A DNA stretch of 64,000 nucleotides. Source: JAXGOI01 sp040767605 (GTDB lineage Bacteria; Bacillota; Dehalobacteriia; UBA4068). Of the stretch, positions 1-7,322 are shown piece by piece; position 1 is the stretch's first letter, and every line of letters begins with the position of its first letter. The stretch is taken from positions 558,001-622,000 of the forward strand of contig JAXGOI010000001.1 of assembly GCA_040767605.1 (NCBI GenBank), in the 5' to 3' direction. Position numbers and translations under genes: made by a program. The notes under the pieces were generated by a model, which did no database searches, was not told where the DNA came from, and was given only the letters and a program-made list of their open reading frames with translations.

Positions 1-34
1 CGCCCCCGCCGGAAAGAGCTATTCCAAATGGCAT
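1..34 (-). CDS. Patatin-like phospholipase, N-terminal fragment (cut by window edge)
   Basis: Only the first 11 codons are visible, read leftwards off the window: an ATG at 34-32 followed by MPFGIALSGGG. The hydrophobic strand ending in LSGGG is the usual start of bacterial patatin-like lipid acyl hydrolases (RssA/YlbK type), where the glycines form the oxyanion hole. A purine-rich AAGGCGGGG lies just upstream of the ATG at a normal distance. The gene is divergent from the thioesterase that follows. The identification rests on one motif and could be wrong; other families with an N-terminal glycine-rich strand are possible. Confidence 0.5.
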   Translation of the reverse strand, partial: MPFGIALSGGG

Positions 35-169
35 AAAAACCCCGCCTTAATATAATTGCTGGTATATTTTATGCGGATTTTGCCGAAGATGCCAATAGAA
101 CCGATTTAAAAAAATCGGCCAAAATTTTTAAACGGCTTAAAATTTGCAGTACATAAGAGGCCTGCCCCG

Positions 170-178
170 TGATATAAT
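170..178 (+). promoter_or_regulatory. Extended -10 promoter of the thioesterase gene
   Basis: TGATATAAT is a perfect extended -10 element (TGN-TATAAT) about 32 bases before the thioesterase ATG. No good -35 box is seen at the right distance, which extended -10 promoters tolerate. Upstream, at 101-118, a 7-bp stem (CCGATTT/AAATCGG) lies in the divergent gap; its role is unknown. Confidence 0.5.
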
Positions 179-209
179 AAGCTTAATAATTGCCTTTGGA
201 GGTGAAAAT

Positions 210-689
210 ATGCAGGATATGCCCGGTAAAACCAGCGAAGAATCCTTAACCTGCCATATGCAAATAGTTATGACAGGGCATATAAACGGCCATAACAGGC
301 TTTTTGGAGGGCAGCTGCTGGAATGGATAGATATTGTGGCCGGTTTGGTGGCAAGGCGCCATACAAATTGCAATGTTACCACAGTTTGTATTGATAACCT
401 CCAGTTTAAGGCGGCGGCCTATGTAAACGACGCAATTATTTTAGAAGGCCGCTTAACTTATACCGGGAATACCTCCATGGAAATTCGGGTGGATACCTAT
501 GTGGAATCCCTTAGCGGGAAGAGAAGCCTTGTTAACAGAGCCTATTTGGTTTTGGTGGCTTTGGATTATAATGACAGACCCACCCCTGTTCCCCCTTTAA
601 TCCTCCAAACTCAGGAAGAAAAAGAAGAATGGGAGGCGGCTAAAAAACGCTATGCCCTGAGAAAAAAGCGCCAAATTGAGCAGTTTTAA
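210..689 (+). CDS. Acyl-CoA thioesterase, hotdog fold (YkhA/YciA family)
   Basis: A 159-residue protein that should hydrolyse acyl-CoA thioesters in the cytoplasm. The N-terminal half carries the family signature HINGHNRLFGGQLLEWID (the GG-hhxWhD core of the YkhA/BACH hotdog group, with the catalytic Asp), followed by strands and a basic, Glu-rich C-terminal helix. Length is normal for a single-hotdog hexameric thioesterase. The reading frame is open further upstream, but the ATG at 210 is preceded by GGAGGTG at ideal spacing, so this start is preferred. The acyl-chain preference cannot be read from sequence. The next gene lies 71 bp downstream on the same strand. Confidence 0.85.
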   Translation: MQDMPGKTSEESLTCHMQIVMTGHINGHNRLFGGQLLEWIDIVAGLVARRHTNCNVTTVCIDNLQFKAAAYVNDAIILEGRLTYTGNTSMEIRVDTYVESLSGKRSLVNRAYLVLVALDYNDRPTPVPPLILQTQEEKEEWEAAKKRYALRKKRQIEQF

Positions 690-760
690 ACCAAGGCAAA
701 AAAACAGAAAACCTGACGGCCTTTATATTAGCCGCCGTTTATAGAGGAGAGAATAAAAAT

Positions 761-1042
761 ATGGATTTTAGCCATTCCCTAAATGAAATCTGCCTTAAAA
801 ACCCGGAGGGGGATATTTTAGCCAGTATAAGCTTTAGCCCGGCTGGGGGAAATACCGTAACCATTGATTCCACCTTTGTAGATGAATCTCTGCGGGGGCA
901 AAAAATTGCCGAAAAGCTGGTTTTAGCTCTGGCTAAAAGGCTGCGGGAGGAAGGGAAAAAAGCCATCCCCATTTGCTCCTATGCTATAAAATGGTTTAAT
1001 GAGAATACTGAGTATAAAGATATTTTAAAAGAAAATACTTAA
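761..1042 (+). CDS. Small GNAT-fold N-acetyltransferase (YjdJ-like, COG2388)
   Basis: A 93-residue stand-alone acetyltransferase of the minimal GNAT type. It shows the order typical of this family: an antiparallel sheet, a strand ending in ...DSTFVDESLRGQKIAEKLV (the acetyl-CoA pyrophosphate-binding Q/R-x-x-G/A loop), a helix with LREEGKK, and the closing CSYAIKWFNEN motif. A GAGGAGA ribosome site precedes the ATG. The natural substrate of this family is unknown. It may be cotranscribed with the thioesterase, and a strong terminator follows. Confidence 0.8.
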   Translation: MDFSHSLNEICLKNPEGDILASISFSPAGGNTVTIDSTFVDESLRGQKIAEKLVLALAKRLREEGKKAIPICSYAIKWFNENTEYKDILKENT

Positions 1043-1062
1043 AAACTTTAAACCCATTAAAA

Positions 1063-1088
1063 AAAGGCGGGCATTATTGCCCGCCTTT
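1063..1088. terminator. Bidirectional Rho-independent terminator
   Basis: A perfect 10-bp stem, AAAGGCGGGC / GCCCGCCTTT, with a six-base loop. T-rich tracts follow on both strands, so it can end both the acetyltransferase transcript and the convergent activator gene. Confidence 0.85.
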
Positions 1089-1115
1089 GCTTTTAAATTT
1101 AAGCTGAAACCCTAT

Positions 1116-1883
1116 TTATTTAAGAGTTTCTCTGCCGATTAAGGCCGCCCCGATAGCCCCTGCGTATTTACCCCTTTCATGCTGGTAAACCGGGAGGCCG
1201 ATTTTTTCTTTAAGGCGGCTGGCAAAATAATGATTTGAACCTAAGCCCCCTGTAATAAGGCATTTACCCTGTATGCCATGGCTTAGAGCCAGAGCCGCAA
1301 CTCTTGCCGCCACAGAATCCACCACTCCGGCGGCAATATCTTTATTGGAATAACCTTCTCCGATATAGCCTGCGATATCCGATTCGGCAAAAACAGCGCA
1401 TTTGGAATTGCTTTCTATAGGGCTACCCTCTATGGCTAAATCAAAAAGCTCTAAAATATCCAAATCCAGGCGGTTAGCCATAATTTCTAAAAACTTGCCT
1501 GTTGCGGAGGCGCATTTATCGCTGGATAAATGCGCTTTTACCTCGGCGTTTTCCACCGTGATTATATTAGTCTCCCGGCCGCCTATATCTATAATGGTAC
1601 AATCCTCATTTATTAAAAAATAACCGCCTTTGCCATGGCAAAGAATTTCCGGCAGTCTTTTATCGGCATAGGGCACATGAGCCTGGCCAAAGCCTGTGGC
1701 TATAACCTTTACATTGTCAATTTCAATATCCAGGCCATGCTTAAGCAGGCGGCTTTTAATTCCCGCGGCGGTTTCCCTTGTGCTCCAGCCTGTCGGAATC
1801 TCAAAAAAATAGATTTCCTTGCCATCTTCAAAAACTACGGTTTTTGCCGCCGCCGAGCCGATATCTATCCCAATATGATGCAT
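1116..1883 (-). CDS. 2-hydroxyacyl-CoA dehydratase activator-like ATPase (BadF/BadG/BcrA/BcrD family)
   Basis: A 255-residue single-domain actin/Hsp70-fold ATPase of the HgdC type. These homodimers carry one [4Fe-4S] cluster and use ATP to inject an electron into 2-hydroxyacyl-CoA dehydratases or benzoyl-CoA reductases. Visible motifs are the phosphate-1 loop GIDIGSAAAKTVV at the N-terminus, IDIGGRETN as phosphate 2, KCASATGKFLE and SKCAVFAESDI with the two cluster cysteines, and the adenosine loop ITGGLGSN near the C-terminus. The length matches the family. No dehydratase subunits are encoded nearby, so the partner is unknown. The start has a good GGAGGA site. Confidence 0.85.
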   Translation of the reverse strand: MHHIGIDIGSAAAKTVVFEDGKEIYFFEIPTGWSTRETAAGIKSRLLKHGLDIEIDNVKVIATGFGQAHVPYADKRLPEILCHGKGGYFLINEDCTIIDIGGRETNIITVENAEVKAHLSSDKCASATGKFLEIMANRLDLDILELFDLAIEGSPIESNSKCAVFAESDIAGYIGEGYSNKDIAAGVVDSVAARVAALALSHGIQGKCLITGGLGSNHYFASRLKEKIGLPVYQHERGKYAGAIGAALIGRETLK

Positions 1884-1999
1884 TTTATCCTCCTGCTTTC
1901 ATAACTCGGCAGGGGTGAAAAAAACCCGAAGGCAGGGCTAAACCCCTCCTTAAACTGCCGAAGGCCGATACTTAAAAACACCAAAGCCTGACGGAATAG
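1884..1999 (-). promoter_or_regulatory. Structured leader of the activator gene, class unknown
   Basis: A transcript of about 115 nt precedes the start codon. It contains GC-rich segments that can pair in two ways: GGCAG with CTGCC, followed by TTCGGG and seven T residues (terminator-like), or AGGGGT with ACCCCT closer to the ribosome site. This suggests attenuation, but it matches no riboswitch class that I can recognise. Confidence 0.35.
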
Positions 2000-2029
2000 A
2001 TTATAACATATCCCCTGCGGCAATAGCAA
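2000..2029 (-). promoter_or_regulatory. Sigma-A-type promoter of the activator gene
   Basis: On the minus strand, TTGCTA and TATAAT are separated by 18 bases. The perfect -10 box and the position upstream of the structured leader support a housekeeping promoter. Confidence 0.5.
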
Positions 2030-2149
2030 ATAGATAAGACCGAAAGCATATCATAAAATTAAATCCTGCCATAGCGGGGTTTAGATAAATAAGTTTGCCC
2101 TGCTAATAAGGGGTATTACTGTTTTTTCGGCAGGACTAACCCTGCCGGA

Positions 2150-2383
2150 TTATTTTGCCTGTTTTAATCGGGCTAAAAATTGATCCGCCTCCCGGGCCGC
2201 CTTTGTGATAGAGTTATTCTTCCACCAGGCCCAGCCCGAGGCAATTACTGTAAAAATTAAAGAAATCAGTTCCGTAACGGTTTCATCCTCAAAGGGCAGA
2301 GGGTTATAACCCAATACCACTAAAATCTGGTTTGCCAATGCGATAATTAATATAATAGTCCTTGCAATTGTTCCGTTTGTCAT
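2150..2383 (-). CDS. Phage holin, SPP1 family
   Basis: A 77-residue membrane protein that should form the lesions releasing the endolysin to the wall. The N-terminal GTIARTIILIIALANQ and a second hydrophobic stretch around ISLIFTVIASGWAWW give two membrane helices with a short acidic turn between. The tail WKNNSITKAAREADQFLARLK is typical of SPP1-type holins. It has a strong AAAGGAGG site. It is the last gene of the lysis cassette. Confidence 0.85.
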   Translation of the reverse strand: MTNGTIARTIILIIALANQILVVLGYNPLPFEDETVTELISLIFTVIASGWAWWKNNSITKAAREADQFLARLKQAK

Positions 2384-2486
2384 TTTTTGGCCTCCTTTTT
2401 TCTTTCAAAAATATAAACTCTTTAGCCATTAATTTACGCCGCATAAACAGCCTAAAAGGGCTGGTTTTAAGGGCCCGAATAGATTT

Positions 2487-3128
2487 TTAGCCGAATACCC
2501 CTGTGCGGTCTAAAATAATTAAAACCCGCATCATATCCTGGGATAAACCCAATTTACCCTGGGCATCGCCTTTTAAATAGCCTTTTTCCATCAGTTTTAA
2601 TATAGCCGGCCTTGCCCAATCCGGCAGGTCCTGAACTGTGTCAAATTTCTTTTGATTATCAGAATTATTCTCAGGGCTACTATTAGCATTATTCACTTTT
2701 AAAACCACCTCCCCAATTTTCTTTTCAATGCCTAATATTTGGCAGGGGTCAATTGCGGTCTTTGGGTCATCATGGTTTTGCCGGAATTCCAAATGCAAAT
2801 GGCTGCCGCTGCTTTGGCCTGTTTTACCCTCGGTACCGATTATATCCCCTGCTTTCAGCATATCCCCTGCTTTTGCACTCCTCACCGCTAAATGGCAGTA
2901 AATAGCGGTAAGTCCGCTTTCCCCCTTAACTTTAACCCAGTTGCCCCAGCCTTTTGCATCGTAACCATGCCCTGTGACCTTACCGGCCTCGCAGGATACA
3001 ATTTGTTTTGAGGCGGTTCCCACTAAATCCAGGCCGGTATGATAGCCTAAGCTGTATATAACCCCTTTAGGGGGAGGGCTGCCGAATAAATTAGTTATTC
3101 TGCAGCCTTTAATATATGGCAGTTTCAT
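2487..3128 (-). CDS. Phage endolysin, M23 family zinc endopeptidase
   Basis: A 213-residue peptidoglycan peptidase. Residues 1-125 form an M23 (lysostaphin/LytM-type) domain with zinc ligands in GYHTGLDL (H30, D34) and SHLHLEF (H110, H112), which cut peptide cross-links. A Ser/Asn-rich linker leads to a C-terminal module of about 50 residues starting DLPDWARPAI, seen in clostridial phage lysins and probably binding the wall. No signal peptide is present, so export depends on the holin. The start codon overlaps the stop of the upstream gene as ATGA, implying translational coupling. Confidence 0.9.
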   Translation of the reverse strand: MKLPYIKGCRITNLFGSPPPKGVIYSLGYHTGLDLVGTASKQIVSCEAGKVTGHGYDAKGWGNWVKVKGESGLTAIYCHLAVRSAKAGDMLKAGDIIGTEGKTGQSSGSHLHLEFRQNHDDPKTAIDPCQILGIEKKIGEVVLKVNNANSSPENNSDNQKKFDTVQDLPDWARPAILKLMEKGYLKGDAQGKLGLSQDMMRVLIILDRTGVFG

Positions 3129-3343
3129 TTTTTTACCTCGTCAATTCTATGATGTACGGCTTTAAATTTACCGCAATACTCTTTATCCATATCTCTTATA
3201 TTTGCCTCGGCGGCAGCAAGGCGCTCCACTATGCAATTATGTTTATCCATTTTCTTTTCCAGCGTTTTAATTCGGGATACCATGCTCCCCCACATTGAGG
3301 CAAGCCCCAGCAAATAGATGACAATATCTAAAGAAAATTCCAT
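3125..3343 (-). CDS. XhlA/haemolysin-like phage membrane protein
   Basis: A 72-residue protein with one hydrophobic segment at the N-terminus (VIYLLGLASMWGSM) followed by a charged helix with heptad character (RIKTLEKKMDKHN and onward). This layout and its place directly before the endolysin resemble PBSX XhlA, which works with a holin in lysis, although XhlA normally has its membrane segment near the C-terminus. The call is therefore by position and composition. It is coupled to the endolysin by a 4-base overlap. Confidence 0.55.
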   Translation of the reverse strand: MEFSLDIVIYLLGLASMWGSMVSRIKTLEKKMDKHNCIVERLAAAEANIRDMDKEYCGKFKAVHHRIDEVKK

Positions 3344-3714
3344 TTCGCCACCGCCTTATATTTATTCTATGCCGCAGCCTAAAGACAGGCCCATTTTGCC
3401 CATTAAAAAAGAGCCTTTTAAAGCTCCTGTTCTTTTGGCTTGGGTATTTTTTTACAAATAACTTTAGAGTTTAATAATTTCAGAAACTATACTTTTTTGA
3501 GCCGCGGCATTATTTATACTCTTTGTTTATTGAGATATTTACACAACGGTGAATATTTATACATATATTACAAATAAAATGTTGGCGGATTCAAGAGGGA
3601 AGATTAACTCCATAGGCAAGTTTTTTATCCTATTTTTTGTCCTATTTTTAGCCTGTTTAAATAAGAGAAATACAGCAAAACACCGCTTTTCAGGGGCAAA
3701 AAAAGCATAAAAAA
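3344..3714. other. AT-rich gap between lysis cassette and tRNA-Arg, no gene seen
   Basis: No convincing coding region is present; the longest local frame (44 codons from about 3580, plus strand) lacks a ribosome site and a normal composition. A weak minus-strand hairpin (GAGC/GCTC with a T tract) lies at 3405-3424, and a short direct repeat ATAGGAC/ATAGGAT near 3625-3650. No duplicate of the tRNA 3' end that could be an attachment site was found here. Confidence 0.5.
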
Positions 3715-3751
3715 GCCTGCTTTTCTGTAGATATACTACAGCCTAGCAGGC
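3715..3751 (-). terminator. Rho-independent terminator of tRNA-Arg
   Basis: A two-part stem, GCCTGCT/AGCAGGC outside and CTGTAG/CTACAG inside, separated by three-base bulges, is followed on the minus strand by a run of T residues. It lies 10 bp beyond the tRNA 3' end. Confidence 0.8.
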
Positions 3752-3760
3752 ATTATTTTC

Positions 3761-3839
<79 letters not shown>

Positions 3840-3846
3840 CAGAAAT

Positions 3847-3875
3847 ATTGTACTGCATTTATTTCTCTAAGTCAA
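3847..3875 (-). promoter_or_regulatory. Strong sigma-A promoter of tRNA-Arg
   Basis: TTGACT and TACAAT are spaced by exactly 17 bases on the minus strand, and the predicted start is a few bases before the tRNA 5' end. It abuts the stop codon of the tailspike gene. Confidence 0.8.
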
Positions 3876-3887
3876 TATTCCCTTTAT

Positions 3888-6719
3888 TTAGGCCCGGTTC
3901 CAATTATCGCCGCTAAAGGCCAATATGGTGCCATCGCTGTTTTCATCTTCCTCTACGGCCTTATGCAGGCAATCATTAAAGAGCACCATAAAATTAGTAC
4001 AATCCTCAAGCAAAATTGAGCTTTCCCCCGGGGCATATTGGCCGCCGGATGGGTTTCTGCGGATAAAATTGCCTTGCAAAAGGCAGCTGTTGCCATAGCC
4101 CGCTTTTATTCCCTCTTTACTGCCGATTATCATATTCCCCAGGCAAATGCCGTTTGAGGAGCTTTCCATTTTAATTCCGTTTTGAATATTCTCAAAAAAA
4201 TAATTGCAGCGTAAATTAAAACCGTTGCAGGCAGAAAGATATATACCCCCGGCCGCATTATTTAAAAATGAGCAATCTGAAATATTTACGCCGTAACCAA
4301 AATTATATACCCCGTTTTGACAGCCCTCAAAAACACACTGGCTGAGGCTTAAATTAACGGAACCGTTATTTAAGCCATGGCCGCTGAAATTTTTAATCCG
4401 GCAATTATTAAGGCGGTTAAAAGCCCCCCCGGAGGGGAAAAACACAGCCTCTGAAAACCCCAAGGGATTATTCCCGTTTTTATTGCCCTCAAATAAAATA
4501 TTCTTAAACTGCTTATTATCCCCTCCGCATTTAAATAAGGCAATTGTTTTGCCCTCTTCCAGGCAGTTATCCCCCAGGCGGAAGATTGTGGCAACGCCTG
4601 TGCCCTCAAAAATAATCGAGCCTTGCTCCGCCTCTGCCAAATAGAGCTTTTGAGATGAAGGATACGCCCTTTCGCTGCAATCAAAATTATATGTGCCCTC
4701 CTTAAACAGCAGCTTGCCGCCGCCTGCCGGTAAAGCGTTTATGGCCTCTTGAATAATTAAATGGTCCCCCTCGCCGCTGCAAATAAAATCCGCCCCCTCC
4801 TTTTTAAGGCTGTCTGCCGCAGCGATAATATAGGTGGCGCCTCTTTTAGATCTCTCTTCAATAGCCAGACCGGTGGTAAAAAGGGTCATGGCAGCGGTAT
4901 CATCTTGGGCCGCTTTGGCCTCCTCTTTTGTGGCAAGGCCAAGAGAGAGCCTTTTAACCGTCCAAATGCTGGTTTGGCCGTCGCTTGCATAAATAACCTC
5001 AAATAGCCCGGGGGAGGCTGCCCCGGCCTCTCTGGGTTGAATTTCCCCTTCCAGATCTGAATTACCGGAATTAATTTCAATATCCTCAGGGTATTTGCCC
5101 ATGAAACGGAAATATTCCCCATTCTTAGGGTTATTAAAACAAGTGATGCAGATTTTTTCCGCCCCCTGGGGCCTTTTAACCCTGTAAAATAAACCGGGGG
5201 CCGCTATAAAGCTTGCGCTTTGGCCAAAGTAAAACGAATTTTCTTTATCCCTTAATTCCATTAAATAAAGTTCCTGGGCCTCGCTAAGCCTAGAAGAGCC
5301 AATACCCATGCAGAGCAGACCTTCCGGATGCCAGGCAAAATTGCAATTATCGGCATTAAGGTTTTTGCCTGCCTTATAATAAAGCCCGCCGTCCAGATAG
5401 CGGTAAAAGCAAATATTTGCCGCCGTTTGAAAATAATTATAAATATAGGCCAGATAAGCCCCATCCCCCCGCCAGACACAGCCTGAGGGGTTATGCCCGC
5501 CCCCGGAGCTGTTAAGCTGAAAAACAGCCTCCAAACTTGCCGGGGCAGAGCTAAAGGCAAGAATTTCCCCCTGAACATCCTGGGAGGCGCTGGCATAAGC
5601 CAAGGCTAATTCCCTGCCGTATCTGCGCCAGGCCATACCGCTTACAGTGCCCAGGCTGATATAAGAGGCAATAAGGGTAGAAACAGGGGAGCTATCGCTG
5701 GTCATTTCCACCACAATTTTATCCCGGCCATTATCTTCTCCGGCCAGAGTAATAAAATGCCTGGTTTTTGTATTAAAGCAGACCTTTTTCCAAGGCAATT
5801 GGGTTTGAGTTGTATAGGCGGCAAGGCCTAAATAGGCCCCCCTTCTTATCATGGCAATATATACTTTGCCGCTTATTCCCGGGTTTACCACCGCAAGTAC
5901 GGATGCGCCCCCGGAGCCTAAAAAAGGGTTCCAGGCCAAATCCGCCGCTCCGTTTGGCATATTTAAAACAGAAAGGCCTTCTAAAACATTCCCGTTTACT
6001 TTAATTACCGCAACTTTAGAGGCGCCGTCGGTTTTATCTAAATACCTAATGGCTAAAGACATACCCAAAGGGCAAAAGCCTATTTGTAAAACCTTACCCC
6101 CTACCGCAATGCGGGAATACTCATAAAACTGATTATTATTTATGCCCCAAATAGCTACATAATGCTGGGAGGGGCTGCCGATTTCCAGCCCTACGCCTAA
6201 AAAGCTGCCCCAAATATCCCAAGCAAAGGCCGTTACAGGCTGGTATTCCTGAAGCAAAACCTCCGGCTCTAAAAAGGCCTTTTCCCTATCCTTTTCTATG
6301 GCCTCCTTAACTCTGAGGGGTGTCATAATTTTAGTGTTATCCAGGCCTTCTATAGCCTCATCATAAGTGGCGGCCCGGCCGCCCTCCCCGCCGCCTACCA
6401 CAGCCAGCTGGCCCTTTTCATTTAAGCTTAAAGTCTGATTATCTATTTTAATATGGCCGGGGGTATCACTTGTGGCCTCATAATATAAATGCTCGCTGTA
6501 AGCCTTTATATTATTGCCTAAGGGTTCAATTTCCGCCTTTTTGGCAAAGCTCTCTTCAATTTCATCGATTAAACTATTATGCTTTTGGCGCAAAAGCTCG
6601 GGGAAATAATCAAATTTTTCTTTTAATTCCTGGGCGGATAAATTATTCTCCGCGGGTCTGTCGGCTAAATCCTGTATGGTTCGGTTTTGTTTATTAATTT
6701 TATAATCTTTAATTGCCAT
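3888..6719 (-). CDS. Phage tailspike / receptor-binding protein with beta-helix
   Basis: A 943-residue protein and the largest of the element. Residues 1-120 are a charged, partly coiled virion-attachment region ending in a tail-fibre-like segment (DNQTLSLNEKGQLAVVGGG). Residues about 150-560 form repeated beta-rich units with AFAWD, LAWNP and FAWHPEG motifs, like a beta-propeller. Residues about 640-930 contain parallel beta-helix rungs rich in N and G (for example NCRIKNFSGHGLNNGS, FGYGVNISDCSFLNN), a pectate-lyase-type fold common in tailspikes that bind or cut surface polysaccharides. No catalytic residues can be named. It is the last gene of the structural operon and probably sets host range. 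Confidence 0.8.
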   Translation of the reverse strand: MAIKDYKINKQNRTIQDLADRPAENNLSAQELKEKFDYFPELLRQKHNSLIDEIEESFAKKAEIEPLGNNIKAYSEHLYYEATSDTPGHIKIDNQTLSLNEKGQLAVVGGGEGGRAATYDEAIEGLDNTKIMTPLRVKEAIEKDREKAFLEPEVLLQEYQPVTAFAWDIWGSFLGVGLEIGSPSQHYVAIWGINNNQFYEYSRIAVGGKVLQIGFCPLGMSLAIRYLDKTDGASKVAVIKVNGNVLEGLSVLNMPNGAADLAWNPFLGSGGASVLAVVNPGISGKVYIAMIRRGAYLGLAAYTTQTQLPWKKVCFNTKTRHFITLAGEDNGRDKIVVEMTSDSSPVSTLIASYISLGTVSGMAWRRYGRELALAYASASQDVQGEILAFSSAPASLEAVFQLNSSGGGHNPSGCVWRGDGAYLAYIYNYFQTAANICFYRYLDGGLYYKAGKNLNADNCNFAWHPEGLLCMGIGSSRLSEAQELYLMELRDKENSFYFGQSASFIAAPGLFYRVKRPQGAEKICITCFNNPKNGEYFRFMGKYPEDIEINSGNSDLEGEIQPREAGAASPGLFEVIYASDGQTSIWTVKRLSLGLATKEEAKAAQDDTAAMTLFTTGLAIEERSKRGATYIIAAADSLKKEGADFICSGEGDHLIIQEAINALPAGGGKLLFKEGTYNFDCSERAYPSSQKLYLAEAEQGSIIFEGTGVATIFRLGDNCLEEGKTIALFKCGGDNKQFKNILFEGNKNGNNPLGFSEAVFFPSGGAFNRLNNCRIKNFSGHGLNNGSVNLSLSQCVFEGCQNGVYNFGYGVNISDCSFLNNAAGGIYLSACNGFNLRCNYFFENIQNGIKMESSSNGICLGNMIIGSKEGIKAGYGNSCLLQGNFIRRNPSGGQYAPGESSILLEDCTNFMVLFNDCLHKAVEEDENSDGTILAFSGDNWNRA

Positions 6720-6847
6720 CTTAGGCCTCCTTTAGCTTATTTTTTTAAAAACCCGGCTTTTAGGGGCTTATATATTTGCCTAAAAATATTCAGCCGCCAA
6801 TTACCGGGTTTAAGATAAGCGACATTTTTGCCCTTACAAGCCAAATT

Positions 6848-7297
6848 TTAATTTTTATTTATTTTTTTATAGCCGGTCTCCAAAAATTTAAGGTTGGATT
6901 CGGCCTCTAAAATATCTCTTTTTAAGGCGGCAAGCTTAGCGCCGATTTCTTGAGCCTCCCTGCTATAATCCTCTTTAAGGCCTTTTTGAGTTTTTTGCAG
7001 CTCCGCCTCATTTTGCCTTTTAATTTCAGAGGCTATGCCGCTTGTATTAAGCCCCAGCCTTGCCAGGTTTTCCCCCCCTGCCTGCAAACGGTTAAAATAC
7101 TTATAGCCCTCCCCTTCTATTTTTTGCCTGTTCTCGTTTTTTAAGGCCTCAAGCTTTTGCCTGTATTCCTTCTCCCCGGCCTTTTTTTTAAAAATTCCCA
7201 GCTGCAGGCCGGCAATTTTTTTTAAATCTCCGGAGCTTATGGCCCAATTATCTTTAAAATCCTGCCATAAATCCTCTGGGCTTTTAATTTTTGCCAT
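6848..7297 (-). CDS. Phage protein of unknown function, helical (possible ejection or tail accessory protein)
   Basis: A 149-residue protein, rich in K, E and Q, predicted largely alpha-helical with coiled-coil character in the second half (EAELQKTQKGLKEDYSREA and after). It sits between nozzle and tailspike genes, where short-tailed phages often place accessory or internal virion proteins. The frame is open further upstream inside the nozzle gene, but the ATG at 7297 has an AAGGGGGG site and is the more likely start. No recognised domain. Confidence 0.6.
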   Translation of the reverse strand: MAKIKSPEDLWQDFKDNWAISSGDLKKIAGLQLGIFKKKAGEKEYRQKLEALKNENRQKIEGEGYKYFNRLQAGGENLARLGLNTSGIASEIKRQNEAELQKTQKGLKEDYSREAQEIGAKLAALKRDILEAESNLKFLETGYKKINKN

Positions 7298-7322
7298 ATT
7301 AACCCCCCTTAATTTATTAAAT

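Noticed and set aside
37..156. Plus-strand open frame with protein-like composition at the left edge
   Set aside because: It has no start codon with a ribosome site and spans the promoter gap between two divergent genes.
2128..2147. Terminator of the holin gene
   Set aside because: The CGGCAGG/CCTGCCG stem is clear, but the T run lies on the wrong side for minus-strand transcription.
3580..3714. Small plus-strand frame of 44 codons
   Set aside because: No ribosome site, low-complexity hydrophobic middle and overlap with repeats; probably accidental.
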